Assembly (NCBI GenBank): GCA_036563245.1
Contig: DATCMU010000030.1
Location: 1 to 64,000 of the forward strand
Source of the DNA: DATCMU01 sp036563245
GTDB lineage: Bacteria; Pseudomonadota; Alphaproteobacteria; Rhizobiales; Devosiaceae
Length of the DNA: 64,000 nucleotides
Direction of reading: 5' to 3'
The notes below the pieces were generated by a model. That model had not been told where the DNA came from, made no database searches, and saw only the letters and a list, made by a program, of their open reading frames with translations. Both the position numbers and the translations under genes were made by a program. Positions 52,028-61,325 of the stretch are shown here, in pieces. Within the stretch, counting starts at the first letter, position 1; each line of letters opens with the position of its first letter.

Positions 52028-52048
52028 TGCCGCCCGAAGGGGAAATCC

Positions 52049-53065
52049 ATGAATCTCAAAAGCCTCGCCGAGCAGCTCGGCCTGAGCCCCACAACGGTTA
52101 GCCGCGCGCTGAACGGATATCCTGAAGTCAGCGATTCGACGCGCCAGCGGGTGGCGGAGGCCGCGATGCGCCTGGGGTATCGGCCAAATGTGAGCGCGCG
52201 GCGTCTCGCCACGGGGCGCGTGGGAGCAGTTGGCGTGTTCCTGCCGGCCCAGGGCAGTGTCGCACTAGGCCCGCATACAAGTGAATTTCTCTCCGGCCTG
52301 GCCTCGCGCATGGCTCACGAGGAGATCGACATCGTGGTGAGCCCGCTCGAGACCGAGGACGAGGTTCCCGCCTATCACCGCCTGGTCTCGACCAAGCGCG
52401 TGGACGCAGTGGTCATCTCCAGCCCGGCGATTTCGGACCAGCGGGTCAAGGTGCTTTCGGACCTCAAGATGCCATTCGCGCTTCATGGACGCACCGATAT
52501 CGGCATCCCGCACGCATGGCTCGACATCGACAACCAGGGCGGCCACTACGCGGCAACATCGCACCTGATCGAACTCGGCCACCGCCGCATCGCGCTGATC
52601 AACGGGCCGGCGGGAATGACGTTTTCCGCGCACCGCGAAGCGGGCTATCGGGCGGCGCTGGCGGCCGGAGGCATTGCGGTCGACACGGCACTGATCGGCA
52701 ACGATATCTTCACCGACGAAACCGGGTTTCGGCAGGCCGAACTCTTCCTGGCCACAAGACCTCGCCCCACCGCGATCATCGCGGGATCGATGATGAGCGC
52801 GCTCGGCGCATTCCGCGCCATCCGTTCGGCCGGCCTGGAACTGGGACGCGACGTGTCCATGATCGCCCACGACGACGTGTTTCCCTATCTGAACGCCGAC
52901 CGGATGGTGCCCACGATGTCCACCATGCGCTCCCCCATCCGCGATGCGGGCAGCCGCATCGGCGAGATGGTGCTCCAGCTTCTTGCCGGCGCACCGGTGG
53001 AACAACTCTGCGAGGTCTGGCCGGTCGAGCTGGTGCTTCGCCAGTCGACATGTCCGGCGCCCTAA
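52049..53065 (+). CDS. thuR: LacI family transcriptional repressor ThuR
   Basis: 338 aa. N-terminal LacI helix-turn-helix MNLKSLAEQLGLSPTTVSRALNGYP followed by the hinge (YRPNVSARRLATGRVG) and a periplasmic-binding-type effector domain. It is divergent from thuE and flanked by the palindromes it most likely binds; the disaccharide is the probable inducer. AAGGGG precedes the ATG at 52049. Confidence 0.87.
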   Translation: MNLKSLAEQLGLSPTTVSRALNGYPEVSDSTRQRVAEAAMRLGYRPNVSARRLATGRVGAVGVFLPAQGSVALGPHTSEFLSGLASRMAHEEIDIVVSPLETEDEVPAYHRLVSTKRVDAVVISSPAISDQRVKVLSDLKMPFALHGRTDIGIPHAWLDIDNQGGHYAATSHLIELGHRRIALINGPAGMTFSAHREAGYRAALAAGGIAVDTALIGNDIFTDETGFRQAELFLATRPRPTAIIAGSMMSALGAFRAIRSAGLELGRDVSMIAHDDVFPYLNADRMVPTMSTMRSPIRDAGSRIGEMVLQLLAGAPVEQLCEVWPVELVLRQSTCPAP

Positions 53066-53199
53066 CCCTGGTCCTTTTTCGCCGGCCCATTTGTCGGCAG
53101 GTTCAATGCGTTAATCGCAAGGTTACCATGACACCAATGATTTTGCGGTCCTAGGATTGCATTCACTTCCCTTGGCCATGCTGCCGGCGGTGGGAAGAG

Positions 53200-55113
53200 G
53201 TGCGGGCTTTGAGTGGTGGTGCGTTCCAGGAGATGCTGATATTCGCGGCCGGCGCCGTTTCTGCATTGCTGGCGGCGCTGATCCTGTCGCGTCTTCGCGC
53301 CCGCAGCGAGGGTGGGCGGATATCGGACCTGCGGCAGGAGCTTGAGACGGCCCGCGTCGAAAACACCGTCATGGCGGTGATTGCGCAACATGCCAGCGAC
53401 GGGTTGGTGATCCAGGACATCCAGGGTCGGATCGAGTGGTCGAACCCCGCCTATTCAAGGATGACCGGCTATAGTGCCGAGGAGTTGCGCGGGCGCAAGC
53501 CGCAGGAATTCGTCCTGCCGCCAGAGGACCGGCTCACGCCCGAGGAGATCGAAGACTTCAGGTACGACATTTCTTCGGGTGCCCTCGATTCCTTCGAGAT
53601 CATCCGCAATGTGCGCAAGAACGGCGAGTTCTTCTGGAACCAGCTCGGCTTTGCGGTCGTCAATCACATGGGCACGCGCGAACCCAAGGTGATCGTCATT
53701 GCCCGCGATGTGACCGAACAGATCGAACGCGAAGAGGCCCTAAAGCGCGCCAAGGAAGATATCCAGCGCCGCGCCGAGCACGACATTCTCACCGGGTTGC
53801 CCAACCGCATGAAACTTGCCGGCTATTTCGCCAGCGAGATGCAGGCCGCGGGCGACAGCGGCGAGAGGATCGGCGTGTTGCACGTCGATCTCGACCGCTT
53901 CAAGAAGGTCAATGACGCGCTTGGGCATGACGCGGGCGACGCAGTTCTGGTGCATGCGGCCAATGTGATGAGCGCCCAGGTTCGCAAGAAGGACCTGGTT
54001 TGCCGCTTCGGCGGCGACGAGTTCATAATCGTGTGCCCGGGCCTGCCGGGGGTCGACGCGCTCGAAACGCTCGCAGGCCGGATCATAAGGCAGCTCACCA
54101 AGCCTATGCAGTGGGGCGGACAAAGCATCGCGATCGGGGCCAGCATCGGCATCGCCCTGTCGAACTCGCAGACCCGGGACCAGAATGAGGTGATGAAGCA
54201 GGCCGATATCGCGCTCTATGAAGCCAAGAATCGCGGGCGCAATGGTTATGTCTGCTACACACCGGACCTGGGCGAGACGGTAGCGCGGCGCAACGCGATA
54301 TCGTCAGACCTCGGCCAGGCCATCGCCGGAAACGAGATCAGCGTGGTGCTGCAGCCGCAGTTCGACCTCAAGCACAACAGGGTCCGGGGCCTTGAGGCGC
54401 TGGTGCGCTGGTACCATCCTGCCAGGGGTGTGTTGCTGCCGGCCGAATTCCTGCCCGCCGCCGAAATCCAGGGGTGCATGCAGGCCATAGACCAGATTGC
54501 GATCGACGGCGCGCTCGACGCCCTGAAAATGCTGCGTGGCGAAGGGCATGAGGGGATGAGCGTCTCGATCAATGTCTCGGCGCGCACCCTCACCCAGAAG
54601 GGCTATGTCGACAAGCTCAAGTGGGAGGTCGAGACACGGGGGCTGGAGCCGCGCGACGTGGTGGTCGAGGTGCTGGAGACCATCGTGATCGAGGGCCGAG
54701 ACAATGTCGCGGCCCAGACCATAGCCGCCCTCTCGGAAGCGGGCTTCGCGGTCGAACTCGATGATTTCGGCATCGGGTATTCGGGTCTGGTCAATCTCAC
54801 CCGGCTGCCGATCCAGGGGGTCAAGATCGATCGTTCCCTTGTGCAGGATCTCCCCTTTGACAGCACCGCGCAGACCGTGGTGCGCGCGATCTTCAGGCTC
54901 TGCGAGGATCTCGATCTCAGTGTGGTTTCAGAGGGCGTCGAACGTTCCGAACAGGCTCTGTTTCTCCAGCAGATCGGGGGGCATGTGGTTCAGGGCTTCG
55001 GAATTGCCCGTCCCATGGCCGCCAAGGACCTGCTTGGCTGGATGAACCGGTTACGCGAAGGCATGACGCTGCCTGTCCTTGAGGGCGCGGAGGCCCTGCG
55101 TCGAAGCCATTAG
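53200..55113 (+). CDS. PAS-GGDEF-EAL signalling protein (cyclic di-GMP synthesis and breakdown)
   Basis: 637 aa from a GTG whose ribosome site is uncertain (a TTG at 53209 follows AAGAGG at a better distance). A membrane helix near the N-terminus (FAAGAVSALLAALILSRL), a PAS domain (about 58-165), a diguanylate cyclase domain with intact RFGGDEF, and an EAL domain with EALVRW, SINVSART, EVLETIV, ELDDFGIGYSGL, VKIDRSLV, SEGVE and QGFGIARP, so both catalytic centres look complete. Net activity cannot be predicted. Convergent with the fuconate dehydratase gene. Confidence 0.87.
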   Translation: MRALSGGAFQEMLIFAAGAVSALLAALILSRLRARSEGGRISDLRQELETARVENTVMAVIAQHASDGLVIQDIQGRIEWSNPAYSRMTGYSAEELRGRKPQEFVLPPEDRLTPEEIEDFRYDISSGALDSFEIIRNVRKNGEFFWNQLGFAVVNHMGTREPKVIVIARDVTEQIEREEALKRAKEDIQRRAEHDILTGLPNRMKLAGYFASEMQAAGDSGERIGVLHVDLDRFKKVNDALGHDAGDAVLVHAANVMSAQVRKKDLVCRFGGDEFIIVCPGLPGVDALETLAGRIIRQLTKPMQWGGQSIAIGASIGIALSNSQTRDQNEVMKQADIALYEAKNRGRNGYVCYTPDLGETVARRNAISSDLGQAIAGNEISVVLQPQFDLKHNRVRGLEALVRWYHPARGVLLPAEFLPAAEIQGCMQAIDQIAIDGALDALKMLRGEGHEGMSVSINVSARTLTQKGYVDKLKWEVETRGLEPRDVVVEVLETIVIEGRDNVAAQTIAALSEAGFAVELDDFGIGYSGLVNLTRLPIQGVKIDRSLVQDLPFDSTAQTVVRAIFRLCEDLDLSVVSEGVERSEQALFLQQIGGHVVQGFGIARPMAAKDLLGWMNRLREGMTLPVLEGAEALRRSH

Positions 55114-55134
55114 CCCCCTGCCCTTTGCGCTCGT

Positions 55135-56403
55135 CTACGAACGGTCAAAAGCGGCGATGGAACCCGGCTTCATCTCTATGGAAAACCCCGGCTGTTCGGG
55201 CGGCATATAGGCGGCGTCGCGGATGATGCAGGGGTCGAGGAAGTGCTCATGCAGGTGATCGACATATTCGATCACGCGCCCGGTCCTGGTGCCAGAAACG
55301 GCCACATAGTCGATCATGGAGAGGTGCTGCACGTACTCGCAAAGGCCGACGCCGCCGGCGTGGGGCCATACCGGCAATCCGTATTTCGCCGCCATCACCA
55401 GCACCGAGAGCACTTCGTTCAGGCCCCCGATCCGGCAGGCGTCGATCTGCACCACGTCGATGGCGCCGCGGGTGATGAACTGCTTGAACATGATGCGGTT
55501 CTGGCACATTTCACCGGTTGCGACCCTGATCGGGGCCACCGCCTCGCGGATGCGGCGATGCCCCTCGATGTCGTCGGGGCTGGTGGGTTCCTCGATGAAA
55601 TAGGGGTTGAAGCGCTTGAGCGCATTGACCCAGTCAATGGCCCGATCGACCTCCCAGACCTGGTTGGCGTCGATCAGCAGCAGGCGGTCGGGGCCCATGA
55701 TCTCGCGCACGATCTCGAGCCGGCTGATGTCGTCCGCGAGGTCGTGCCCCACCTTCATCTTGAGATGCATGTAGCCTGCATCGACCGCTTCCCTCGCCAG
55801 CCGCCGCAGCTTCTCGTTGGAATAGCCGAGCCACCCGGCCGAGGTGGTATAGCAGGGATAGCCTTCAGCGCGCAGGGCGGCGATCCGCTCCTGCTTGCCC
55901 GGCTCGGCGGCCCGGAAGATCTCCAGCGCCTCCTGGGGCGTGATCGCGTCGGTGAGGTAGCGAAAGTCGATGATGGAGACGAGTTGCTCGGGACTCATTT
56001 CGGCTACGTACAGCCAGACCGGCTTTCCCGCCCGCTTGGCCAGAAGATCCCACACCGCATTGACGACCGCGCCGGTTGCGAGGTGCATGGCGCCCTTGTC
56101 CGGCCCGATCCAGCGCAACTGGCTGTCGCCGGTGACATGTGACCAGAACCGGCCCGGGTCTTGCTCAATCCAGTCCAGATCGAGCCCCACCACACGCTCG
56201 CGCAGCGCCTCGATGGCTAGACAGACGACTTCGTTGCCGCGACCAATGGTGAACGTGAGTCCATGTCCCTCCATGTCGGCGTCCGTGCCGAGGATCACGT
56301 ATGCAGCCGAATAATCGGGGTCCGGATTCATCGCGTCCGAGCCGTCAAGGCTCTGCGAAGTGGGAAACCTGAGGTCGAAAGTCTTGAGGCTGGCAATCTT
56401 CAT
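55135..56403 (-). CDS. fucD: L-fuconate dehydratase (enolase superfamily)
   Basis: 422 aa. The mandelate-racemase-like barrel has the catalytic KxK (HLKMKVG), metal ligands in IDANQVW, FIEEPTSPDD and GEMCQN, and the H of WPHAGGVGL. The N-terminal signature DLRFPTSQSLDGSDAMNPDPDYSAAYV and the length are those of L-fuconate dehydratase, which gives 2-keto-3-deoxy-L-fuconate. The ATG at 56403 begins MKIASLKTFD; an ATG six codons earlier is an alternative. First of a minus-strand array with sdr and mle-like genes. Confidence 0.88.
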   Translation of the reverse strand: MKIASLKTFDLRFPTSQSLDGSDAMNPDPDYSAAYVILGTDADMEGHGLTFTIGRGNEVVCLAIEALRERVVGLDLDWIEQDPGRFWSHVTGDSQLRWIGPDKGAMHLATGAVVNAVWDLLAKRAGKPVWLYVAEMSPEQLVSIIDFRYLTDAITPQEALEIFRAAEPGKQERIAALRAEGYPCYTTSAGWLGYSNEKLRRLAREAVDAGYMHLKMKVGHDLADDISRLEIVREIMGPDRLLLIDANQVWEVDRAIDWVNALKRFNPYFIEEPTSPDDIEGHRRIREAVAPIRVATGEMCQNRIMFKQFITRGAIDVVQIDACRIGGLNEVLSVLVMAAKYGLPVWPHAGGVGLCEYVQHLSMIDYVAVSGTRTGRVIEYVDHLHEHFLDPCIIRDAAYMPPEQPGFSIEMKPGSIAAFDRS

Positions 56404-56478
56404 GATGTCACGTTCCGGCATTGCCCGGGCTCGGCAAGCCGAAGCCCGGCCGGCCGCACCCAGGGGCCCCCTGTTCTT

Positions 56479-57210
56479 CTAGCTCGTCCAGCCGCCGTCT
56501 ATCACGTGCGTCTGGCCTGTGGTGAAGGTCGCGGTCGCAAGGTAGAGCGCGAGCTCCGCGATTTCCTCGGGGCGGCCGATGCGCCCTATGGGCTGGCGGG
56601 CGATGAATGCCGCCCGGGCCTTTTCGTAGTCGCCCTGTTCGCGCAGGCGTTGCTGCAGCGAGGGGGAGTCGACCGTGCCGGGACAGATCGCATTGCACAG
56701 GATTCCCCGGGTGACGAAATCCTTGGCCACCGACTTGGTCAACCCCACGACCGCCGCCTTGGTGGTGGAATAGACGAAACGGTTGGGCACGCCGGCAACG
56801 CTGGAGGCGACGGAGGCCATATTGATGATCGAACCGCCGCCGCCCTCGATCATGGCGGGAAGGAATGCGCGGATGGTGCGCATCATGGCCCTCACGTTCA
56901 GATCGAAGGCGAAGTCGAGGTCCTTCTCGCTCGCCTCGAGAATCGTGCCGTTATGGACGACGCCCGCGCAGTTGAACAGCACATCGACATGGCCGAGGCG
57001 CTCCGCGAACGCAGCAATGGCCTCGCCGTCGAGCACGTCCAGCCGTTCGGTGCGGATGCCCGACACGCCGGAAAGCTCTGCCAGTATTTCTTCGTTGATG
57101 TCGGTCGCGATGACCGTGGCGCCTTCGCGGGCGAAGAGCTCGGCGGTGGCGCGCCCAATACCCTGTGCCGCCGCCGTCACAACTGCGGTCTTGCCGTCCA
57201 GTCGTCCCAT
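56479..57210 (-). CDS. Short-chain dehydrogenase, probably 2-keto-3-deoxy-L-fuconate dehydrogenase
   Basis: 243 aa classical SDR: NAD-binding AAAQGIGRA, NCAG, catalytic Ser in MASVASS, Y-x3-K in YSTTK. The neighbour L-fuconate dehydratase and the sequence pattern (DHRS6/BDH2-like LDGKTAVVTAAAQGIGRA) suggest oxidation of 2-keto-3-deoxy-L-fuconate to the 2,4-diketo acid. Other sugar-acid substrates remain possible. Followed by fucD after 75 bases. Confidence 0.83.
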   Translation of the reverse strand: MGRLDGKTAVVTAAAQGIGRATAELFAREGATVIATDINEEILAELSGVSGIRTERLDVLDGEAIAAFAERLGHVDVLFNCAGVVHNGTILEASEKDLDFAFDLNVRAMMRTIRAFLPAMIEGGGGSIINMASVASSVAGVPNRFVYSTTKAAVVGLTKSVAKDFVTRGILCNAICPGTVDSPSLQQRLREQGDYEKARAAFIARQPIGRIGRPEEIAELALYLATATFTTGQTHVIDGGWTS

Positions 57211-57231
57211 TCGTATATCTCCTTGGAAATC

Positions 57232-58338
57232 CTACTTAATCCGACGCGCCGACCCGTCCACTGTCATCGCGCCGATCGCGTCGAAGTCCCAGGCTATACC
57301 GATTCCCGGTTCGTCGCTGGGAACCGCGTGCCCGTCGCGGATGGTCATCCTGGCGGTGGTGATTTCATCGAGTTGGGGAATGTATTCCACCCACCGCGCA
57401 TTGGGCACCGCCGCGCAAAGGGAAACGTGCAGTTCCATCAGGAAGTGCGGGCAAACCGCGACGTTGAAGCACTCCGCCATGTGGGCGACCTTGAGCCAGG
57501 GCGTGATGCCGCCGATCCTGCCCACGTCGACCTGGACGATGGAGCAGGCGCGCCGTTCCAGGTACTCGCGGAAATGCAGGTGGGAATAAAGGCTCTCGCC
57601 CACCGCGATGGGTAGCGAGGTGGATTGCGCCAGGCGCGCATGGCCTGCGATATCGTCGGCCGGCAGGGGCTCCTCAAACCATCCGATATCGAGCGGTTCG
57701 TAGTGGCGAGCGCGGCGGATCGCCTCGTCGACATTGAAGGCCTGGTTGGCGTCGGTAAAGATCTCGAAGCCGGGTCCGACCGCTCCTCGAACCGCGCCGA
57801 TCCGGTCCACATCCTCATGAATGGGCCGCCCAACCTTGAGCTTGCAACCCGCAAAACCCTCTTCGCGCGCCCTGAGCGCGTCCTCGACAAGTGCCGACTT
57901 TTCCAGATGCAGCCAGCCCCCTTCGGTGGTGTAGAGCGGCACGGAGGGACGGGCGCCGCCAGCCAGACGGTGCAGGGGCAGTCCGGCGCGGCGACAGCGC
58001 AAGTCCCAAAGCGCGGTATCGATGGCCGCAAGCGCGATCGAGGTTATCGCGCCCACCGCCGTGGCGTGGGTCAGAAACAGCAGGTCGCGCCATGTGCGCT
58101 CGATGTCCTCGGCTTCGCGTCCGATCAGTGCGGGAGCCAGCGTGCGTTCGAGCAGCGCCATGACCGAATGCCCGCCGGTGCCTATGGTATAGCTGTAGCC
58201 GGTGCCGATGGCCCCGTCGGCATCGGTGATGCGGACGATGGGGGTCTCCTGGGAGACAAAGGACTGGATGGCGTCGACCCGTTTCACCTTGGGTCTGAGG
58301 TCGACCATGAGCAGTTCGACGCTGGCGATCCTTGCCAT
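57232..58338 (-). CDS. Mandelate racemase/muconate lactonizing enzyme family protein
   Basis: 368 aa enolase-superfamily enzyme with KLKVG (KxK), TDANQAF, WFEEPLPADD, VGESLYS and the H of CPHFLME as active-site features. It is a second sugar-acid dehydratase or racemase in this locus, distinct from the fuconate dehydratase. The substrate is not recognisable. It lies 21 bases before the SDR and one base after the ABC ATPase gene. Confidence 0.82.
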   Translation of the reverse strand: MARIASVELLMVDLRPKVKRVDAIQSFVSQETPIVRITDADGAIGTGYSYTIGTGGHSVMALLERTLAPALIGREAEDIERTWRDLLFLTHATAVGAITSIALAAIDTALWDLRCRRAGLPLHRLAGGARPSVPLYTTEGGWLHLEKSALVEDALRAREEGFAGCKLKVGRPIHEDVDRIGAVRGAVGPGFEIFTDANQAFNVDEAIRRARHYEPLDIGWFEEPLPADDIAGHARLAQSTSLPIAVGESLYSHLHFREYLERRACSIVQVDVGRIGGITPWLKVAHMAECFNVAVCPHFLMELHVSLCAAVPNARWVEYIPQLDEITTARMTIRDGHAVPSDEPGIGIAWDFDAIGAMTVDGSARRIK

Positions 58339-58339
58339 T

Positions 58340-59443
58340 TCAGGCTCTCACACTTTCACCCGACGACTGGTCGAACAGATGCAGGCGCGAAAGGTCGAGG
58401 ACGAAATCAAGGCTCTCGCCCGGCTCGACGGGACGCGGATTGAGCATCTTCGCCTGCACTTCCTGCCCGCCAAGTTCGGCAAAGAGCAGCGTTTCGGTGC
58501 CCAGCGGTTCGGAGATGGGCACCGGCCTCCTGACGCGGAGCACCTCGGCGCTACCGTGCAGGGAATGCCCCTCGGGGGCCATGGCCTCGGGCCGGAAGCC
58601 CAGTATGACGTCCTGGCCGGGAGTGACGCGGGACGACAGATCGTGCGGCAATGGCACCAGCAGCCCATCCGCCAGTCGCACGCCGAGCACGCCCTCCTCG
58701 CTTTCCACGCGCCCCGGTATCTGGTTCATCGGCGGCGAACCGATGAATCCGGCCACGAAGGTGTTGCGCGGCCGGTCAAAGACCTGAGCCGGCGTGCCGA
58801 CCTGCTCGATATGCCCGTCGCGCATGATGACGATGCGGTCAGCCAGCGTCATGGCTTCCACCTGGTCGTGGGTGACGTAGATGACCGTCGTGGCGACACG
58901 CTGGTGCAGCTTCTTGATTTCGACGCGCATCTGCCCGCGCAGCTTGGCATCGAGATTGCTCAGCGGCTCGTCGAAAAGAAACACGTCGGGATTGCGCACG
59001 ATGGCGCGACCCATGGCGACGCGCTGGCGCTGGCCGCCGGACAGGTTGGCGGGGAGCCGGTCCATGTAGTCGCCAAGCCCGAGGATCTCGGCCGCATCGG
59101 CCACGCGCTGCTCGATCTCCTGGGGCGAGTGCCGGGCGATCTTGAGGCCGAAGCCGAGATTCTCGCGCACGGTCATGTGCGGATAAAGGGCGTAGGACTG
59201 GAAGACCATCGAGATATTGCGCGAGCGCGGCGGCAGGTCGTTGACCACCCTGTCACCGATGCGGATCGTGCCGTCCGTGATTTCCTCGAGCCCGGCGACC
59301 ATGCGCAGCGTGGTCGACTTGCCGCAGCCCGACGGCCCGACCAGGACCACGAATTCATTGTGCGCCACTTCCAGGTCGATGCCGTGCACGACCTCCATGT
59401 TGCCATAGCGTTTGGCGACTTTTTGCAGAGATACCTGAGCCAC
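58340..59443 (-). CDS. Sugar ABC transporter ATPase (UgpC/MsmK type)
   Basis: 367 aa. Walker A GPSGCGKST, signature LSGGQRQRVAMG, Walker B FLFDEPLSNLD, H-loop THDQ, and a C-terminal OB/TOBE regulatory domain (NPRPVEPGESLDFVLDLSRLHLFD). Partner of the two permeases directly upstream. Confidence 0.9.
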   Translation of the reverse strand: MAQVSLQKVAKRYGNMEVVHGIDLEVAHNEFVVLVGPSGCGKSTTLRMVAGLEEITDGTIRIGDRVVNDLPPRSRNISMVFQSYALYPHMTVRENLGFGLKIARHSPQEIEQRVADAAEILGLGDYMDRLPANLSGGQRQRVAMGRAIVRNPDVFLFDEPLSNLDAKLRGQMRVEIKKLHQRVATTVIYVTHDQVEAMTLADRIVIMRDGHIEQVGTPAQVFDRPRNTFVAGFIGSPPMNQIPGRVESEEGVLGVRLADGLLVPLPHDLSSRVTPGQDVILGFRPEAMAPEGHSLHGSAEVLRVRRPVPISEPLGTETLLFAELGGQEVQAKMLNPRPVEPGESLDFVLDLSRLHLFDQSSGESVRA

Positions 59444-59446
59444 GCC

Positions 59447-60313
59447 CTACCCCTTGACCCCGCCGAACGTCAGTCCGGCGATCAGATGTTTCTGGATGAT
59501 GAAGGTAAGCACCAGCGCCGGCACGATGATGAGCACAGCCATGGCGCTCATGCCGGCCCAGTCCACCGTGAATTGCGCGGTGAAATCCATGAGCCCTACC
59601 GGCATGGTCTTGGATGCGGTTGTGCGCGTCAGCTGGCTGGCAAGCGCGTATTCGTTCCACGATGTGAGAAAGGCGAAGATCGCGGCCGACGCCAGCCCTG
59701 ATCGCGCCAGCGGGAACTCGACCTTCCAGAAGGCCTGCCAGCGGGTGCAGCCGTCGATCTGGGCGGCTTCGGACAGGTCGACCGGGATCTGGCGGAAGAA
59801 CCCGTCAGTCAGCCAGATGGTGAATGGAATGTTGATCGCCAGGTAAACGATGATCAGCCCCATCGAGGTGTCGATCAGCCCGAGCCGGGCCCAAAGGATG
59901 AACAGGGGAAGCGACAGCGCGACGCCGGGAACCGTACGCGAGAGCATGAAGGCGAGGAACAGGGCGCCCTTGCCCTTGAACCTGAAGCGGGCGAAGGCGT
60001 AGCCGCCCATCATCCCGATGGCGATGGCGATCGCCGTGGATGTCACCGAGATCACCATGGAGTTGACGAAGTAGTCGAGCACGGGAATGCCCTGCTGGCG
60101 TTCGGGCAGCAATCCGAAAATCCCGAGGAAATTGTTCAGGTTCGGGTTTTGCGGGATCCAGACCGGCGGGCGCGCCAGGATTTCGACATTGGGCCGGAAG
60201 GCGGTCAGCACGACCCAGAGACCCGGCACGCAAAGGATCGCCATGGCGATGAAGACGCCGATGCGAATGGCCCAGCGTTGCCAGGGCTTTTCGATGGTCA
60301 GGCGATTGCTCAT
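59447..60313 (-). CDS. Sugar ABC transporter permease (MalG/UgpE type)
   Basis: 288 aa, six membrane helices, EAA loop SEAAQIDGCTRWQAFWKVEFPLARSG. It overlaps the upstream permease gene by four bases. Second half of the CUT1 importer of the fuconate locus. Confidence 0.9.
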   Translation of the reverse strand: MSNRLTIEKPWQRWAIRIGVFIAMAILCVPGLWVVLTAFRPNVEILARPPVWIPQNPNLNNFLGIFGLLPERQQGIPVLDYFVNSMVISVTSTAIAIAIGMMGGYAFARFRFKGKGALFLAFMLSRTVPGVALSLPLFILWARLGLIDTSMGLIIVYLAINIPFTIWLTDGFFRQIPVDLSEAAQIDGCTRWQAFWKVEFPLARSGLASAAIFAFLTSWNEYALASQLTRTTASKTMPVGLMDFTAQFTVDWAGMSAMAVLIIVPALVLTFIIQKHLIAGLTFGGVKG

Positions 60314-61215
60314 TGCGCACCTCCCATGAAGACGCGCGCCTTGACCAGCTGGCGGTAGAAATAGAACGTGAACACGATCGAGAGAATGATCGAGATATAG
60401 CCCATGGCGTTGGCCATCCCCATCTGGCTGTTCTGGTAGCCGACACGGGTCATCAGCGTCCAGATGAGTTCGGTGCGGCCGGCGGGTCCGCCATTCGTCA
60501 TGATCTTCACCATGTCATAGGCGCGCGCCACGTCGAGCGAACGGATCGTCATGGCGATGAAGACGAACGGCATCAGGAACGGCAGGGTGATATGGCGGAA
60601 CACCTGGAAGGGGTTGCACCCGTCCACCCGCGCCGCCTCGATCGGCTCCTTGGGCAGCGCCAGCAAACCGGCAAGCAGCAGAATGGCGAATACCGAGGTC
60701 GACATCCAGATCTCGGCGGTGATGATGGCGAAGTTGGCCAAGGTGCCATCGACAAGCCAGGGGATGGGGTCGCGGATGATGCCGAGGTCGAACAGGGCGT
60801 TGTTGATCAGGCCCACGGCATCGTTGAACAGGTACTTGAACTGGAAACCGACGAGGATCGGCGAGAACATCATGGGGAACATCATCACCGTGCGCAGCGT
60901 GCGCTGACCCCATGTGATCTTGTTGACCAGAAGGGCGAGGCCCAGGCCGAGCACCAGTTCGAGATTGAGCGTGATAGTGATGAAGACCACCGTGCGGCCG
61001 AATGCCCACCAGAAATCGCGATTGGCAAACAGGCGCTGATAATTGCGCAGACCAATGAACTGGTAGAGCGTGGCCGGGCGCGTCAGATTGTAGGGTGTAA
61101 GGCTCGACCACAGCGAGACCAGGAGAGGCACCAGCACAACGGCGAGGATCACCAGTATGGCGGGCATCAACAGCAGATAGGGTATCGCACCGGGCGATCT
61201 GAGGAATCTGGTCAT
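60310..61215 (-). CDS. Sugar ABC transporter permease (MalF/UgpA type)
   Basis: 301 aa, six membrane helices, EAA loop EAARVDGCNPFQVFRHITLPFLMP. The ATG at 61215 (MTRFLRSPGAI) is chosen; a TTG at 61269 would start at the edge of the intercistronic hairpin, which makes it unlikely. Confidence 0.88.
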   Translation of the reverse strand: MTRFLRSPGAIPYLLLMPAILVILAVVLVPLLVSLWSSLTPYNLTRPATLYQFIGLRNYQRLFANRDFWWAFGRTVVFITITLNLELVLGLGLALLVNKITWGQRTLRTVMMFPMMFSPILVGFQFKYLFNDAVGLINNALFDLGIIRDPIPWLVDGTLANFAIITAEIWMSTSVFAILLLAGLLALPKEPIEAARVDGCNPFQVFRHITLPFLMPFVFIAMTIRSLDVARAYDMVKIMTNGGPAGRTELIWTLMTRVGYQNSQMGMANAMGYISIILSIVFTFYFYRQLVKARVFMGGAQ

Positions 61216-61272
61216 GGATCCGCTGGCCGATAAGAGTGGAATGCCGGAGGATGGTCCGGTCACCTTCAAGGT

Positions 61273-61310
61273 CGGGCCCGCCCGGTGGTCAGATTGGCCG
61301 GGCGGGCCCG
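61273..61310 (-). other. Intercistronic hairpin between the binding-protein and permease genes
   Basis: A perfect 13-pair stem, CGGGCCCGCCCGG (61273-61285) with CCGGGCGGGCCCG (61298-61310), loop of 12. It starts 16 bases after the binding-protein stop; no T-run. It probably stabilises the upstream mRNA. Confidence 0.75.
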
Positions 61311-61325
61311 CGCAGGTCGGGAGGA

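Larger units (their letters stand above)
51721..52048. other. Divergent thuE/thuR control region (328 bases, no gene)
   Basis: Contains three copies of the CAAAGCGCTTTG-type palindrome, two near the thuE side and one just before thuR. No clear sigma-70 promoter pair stands out by eye, and no coding frame is supported. Confidence 0.7.
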
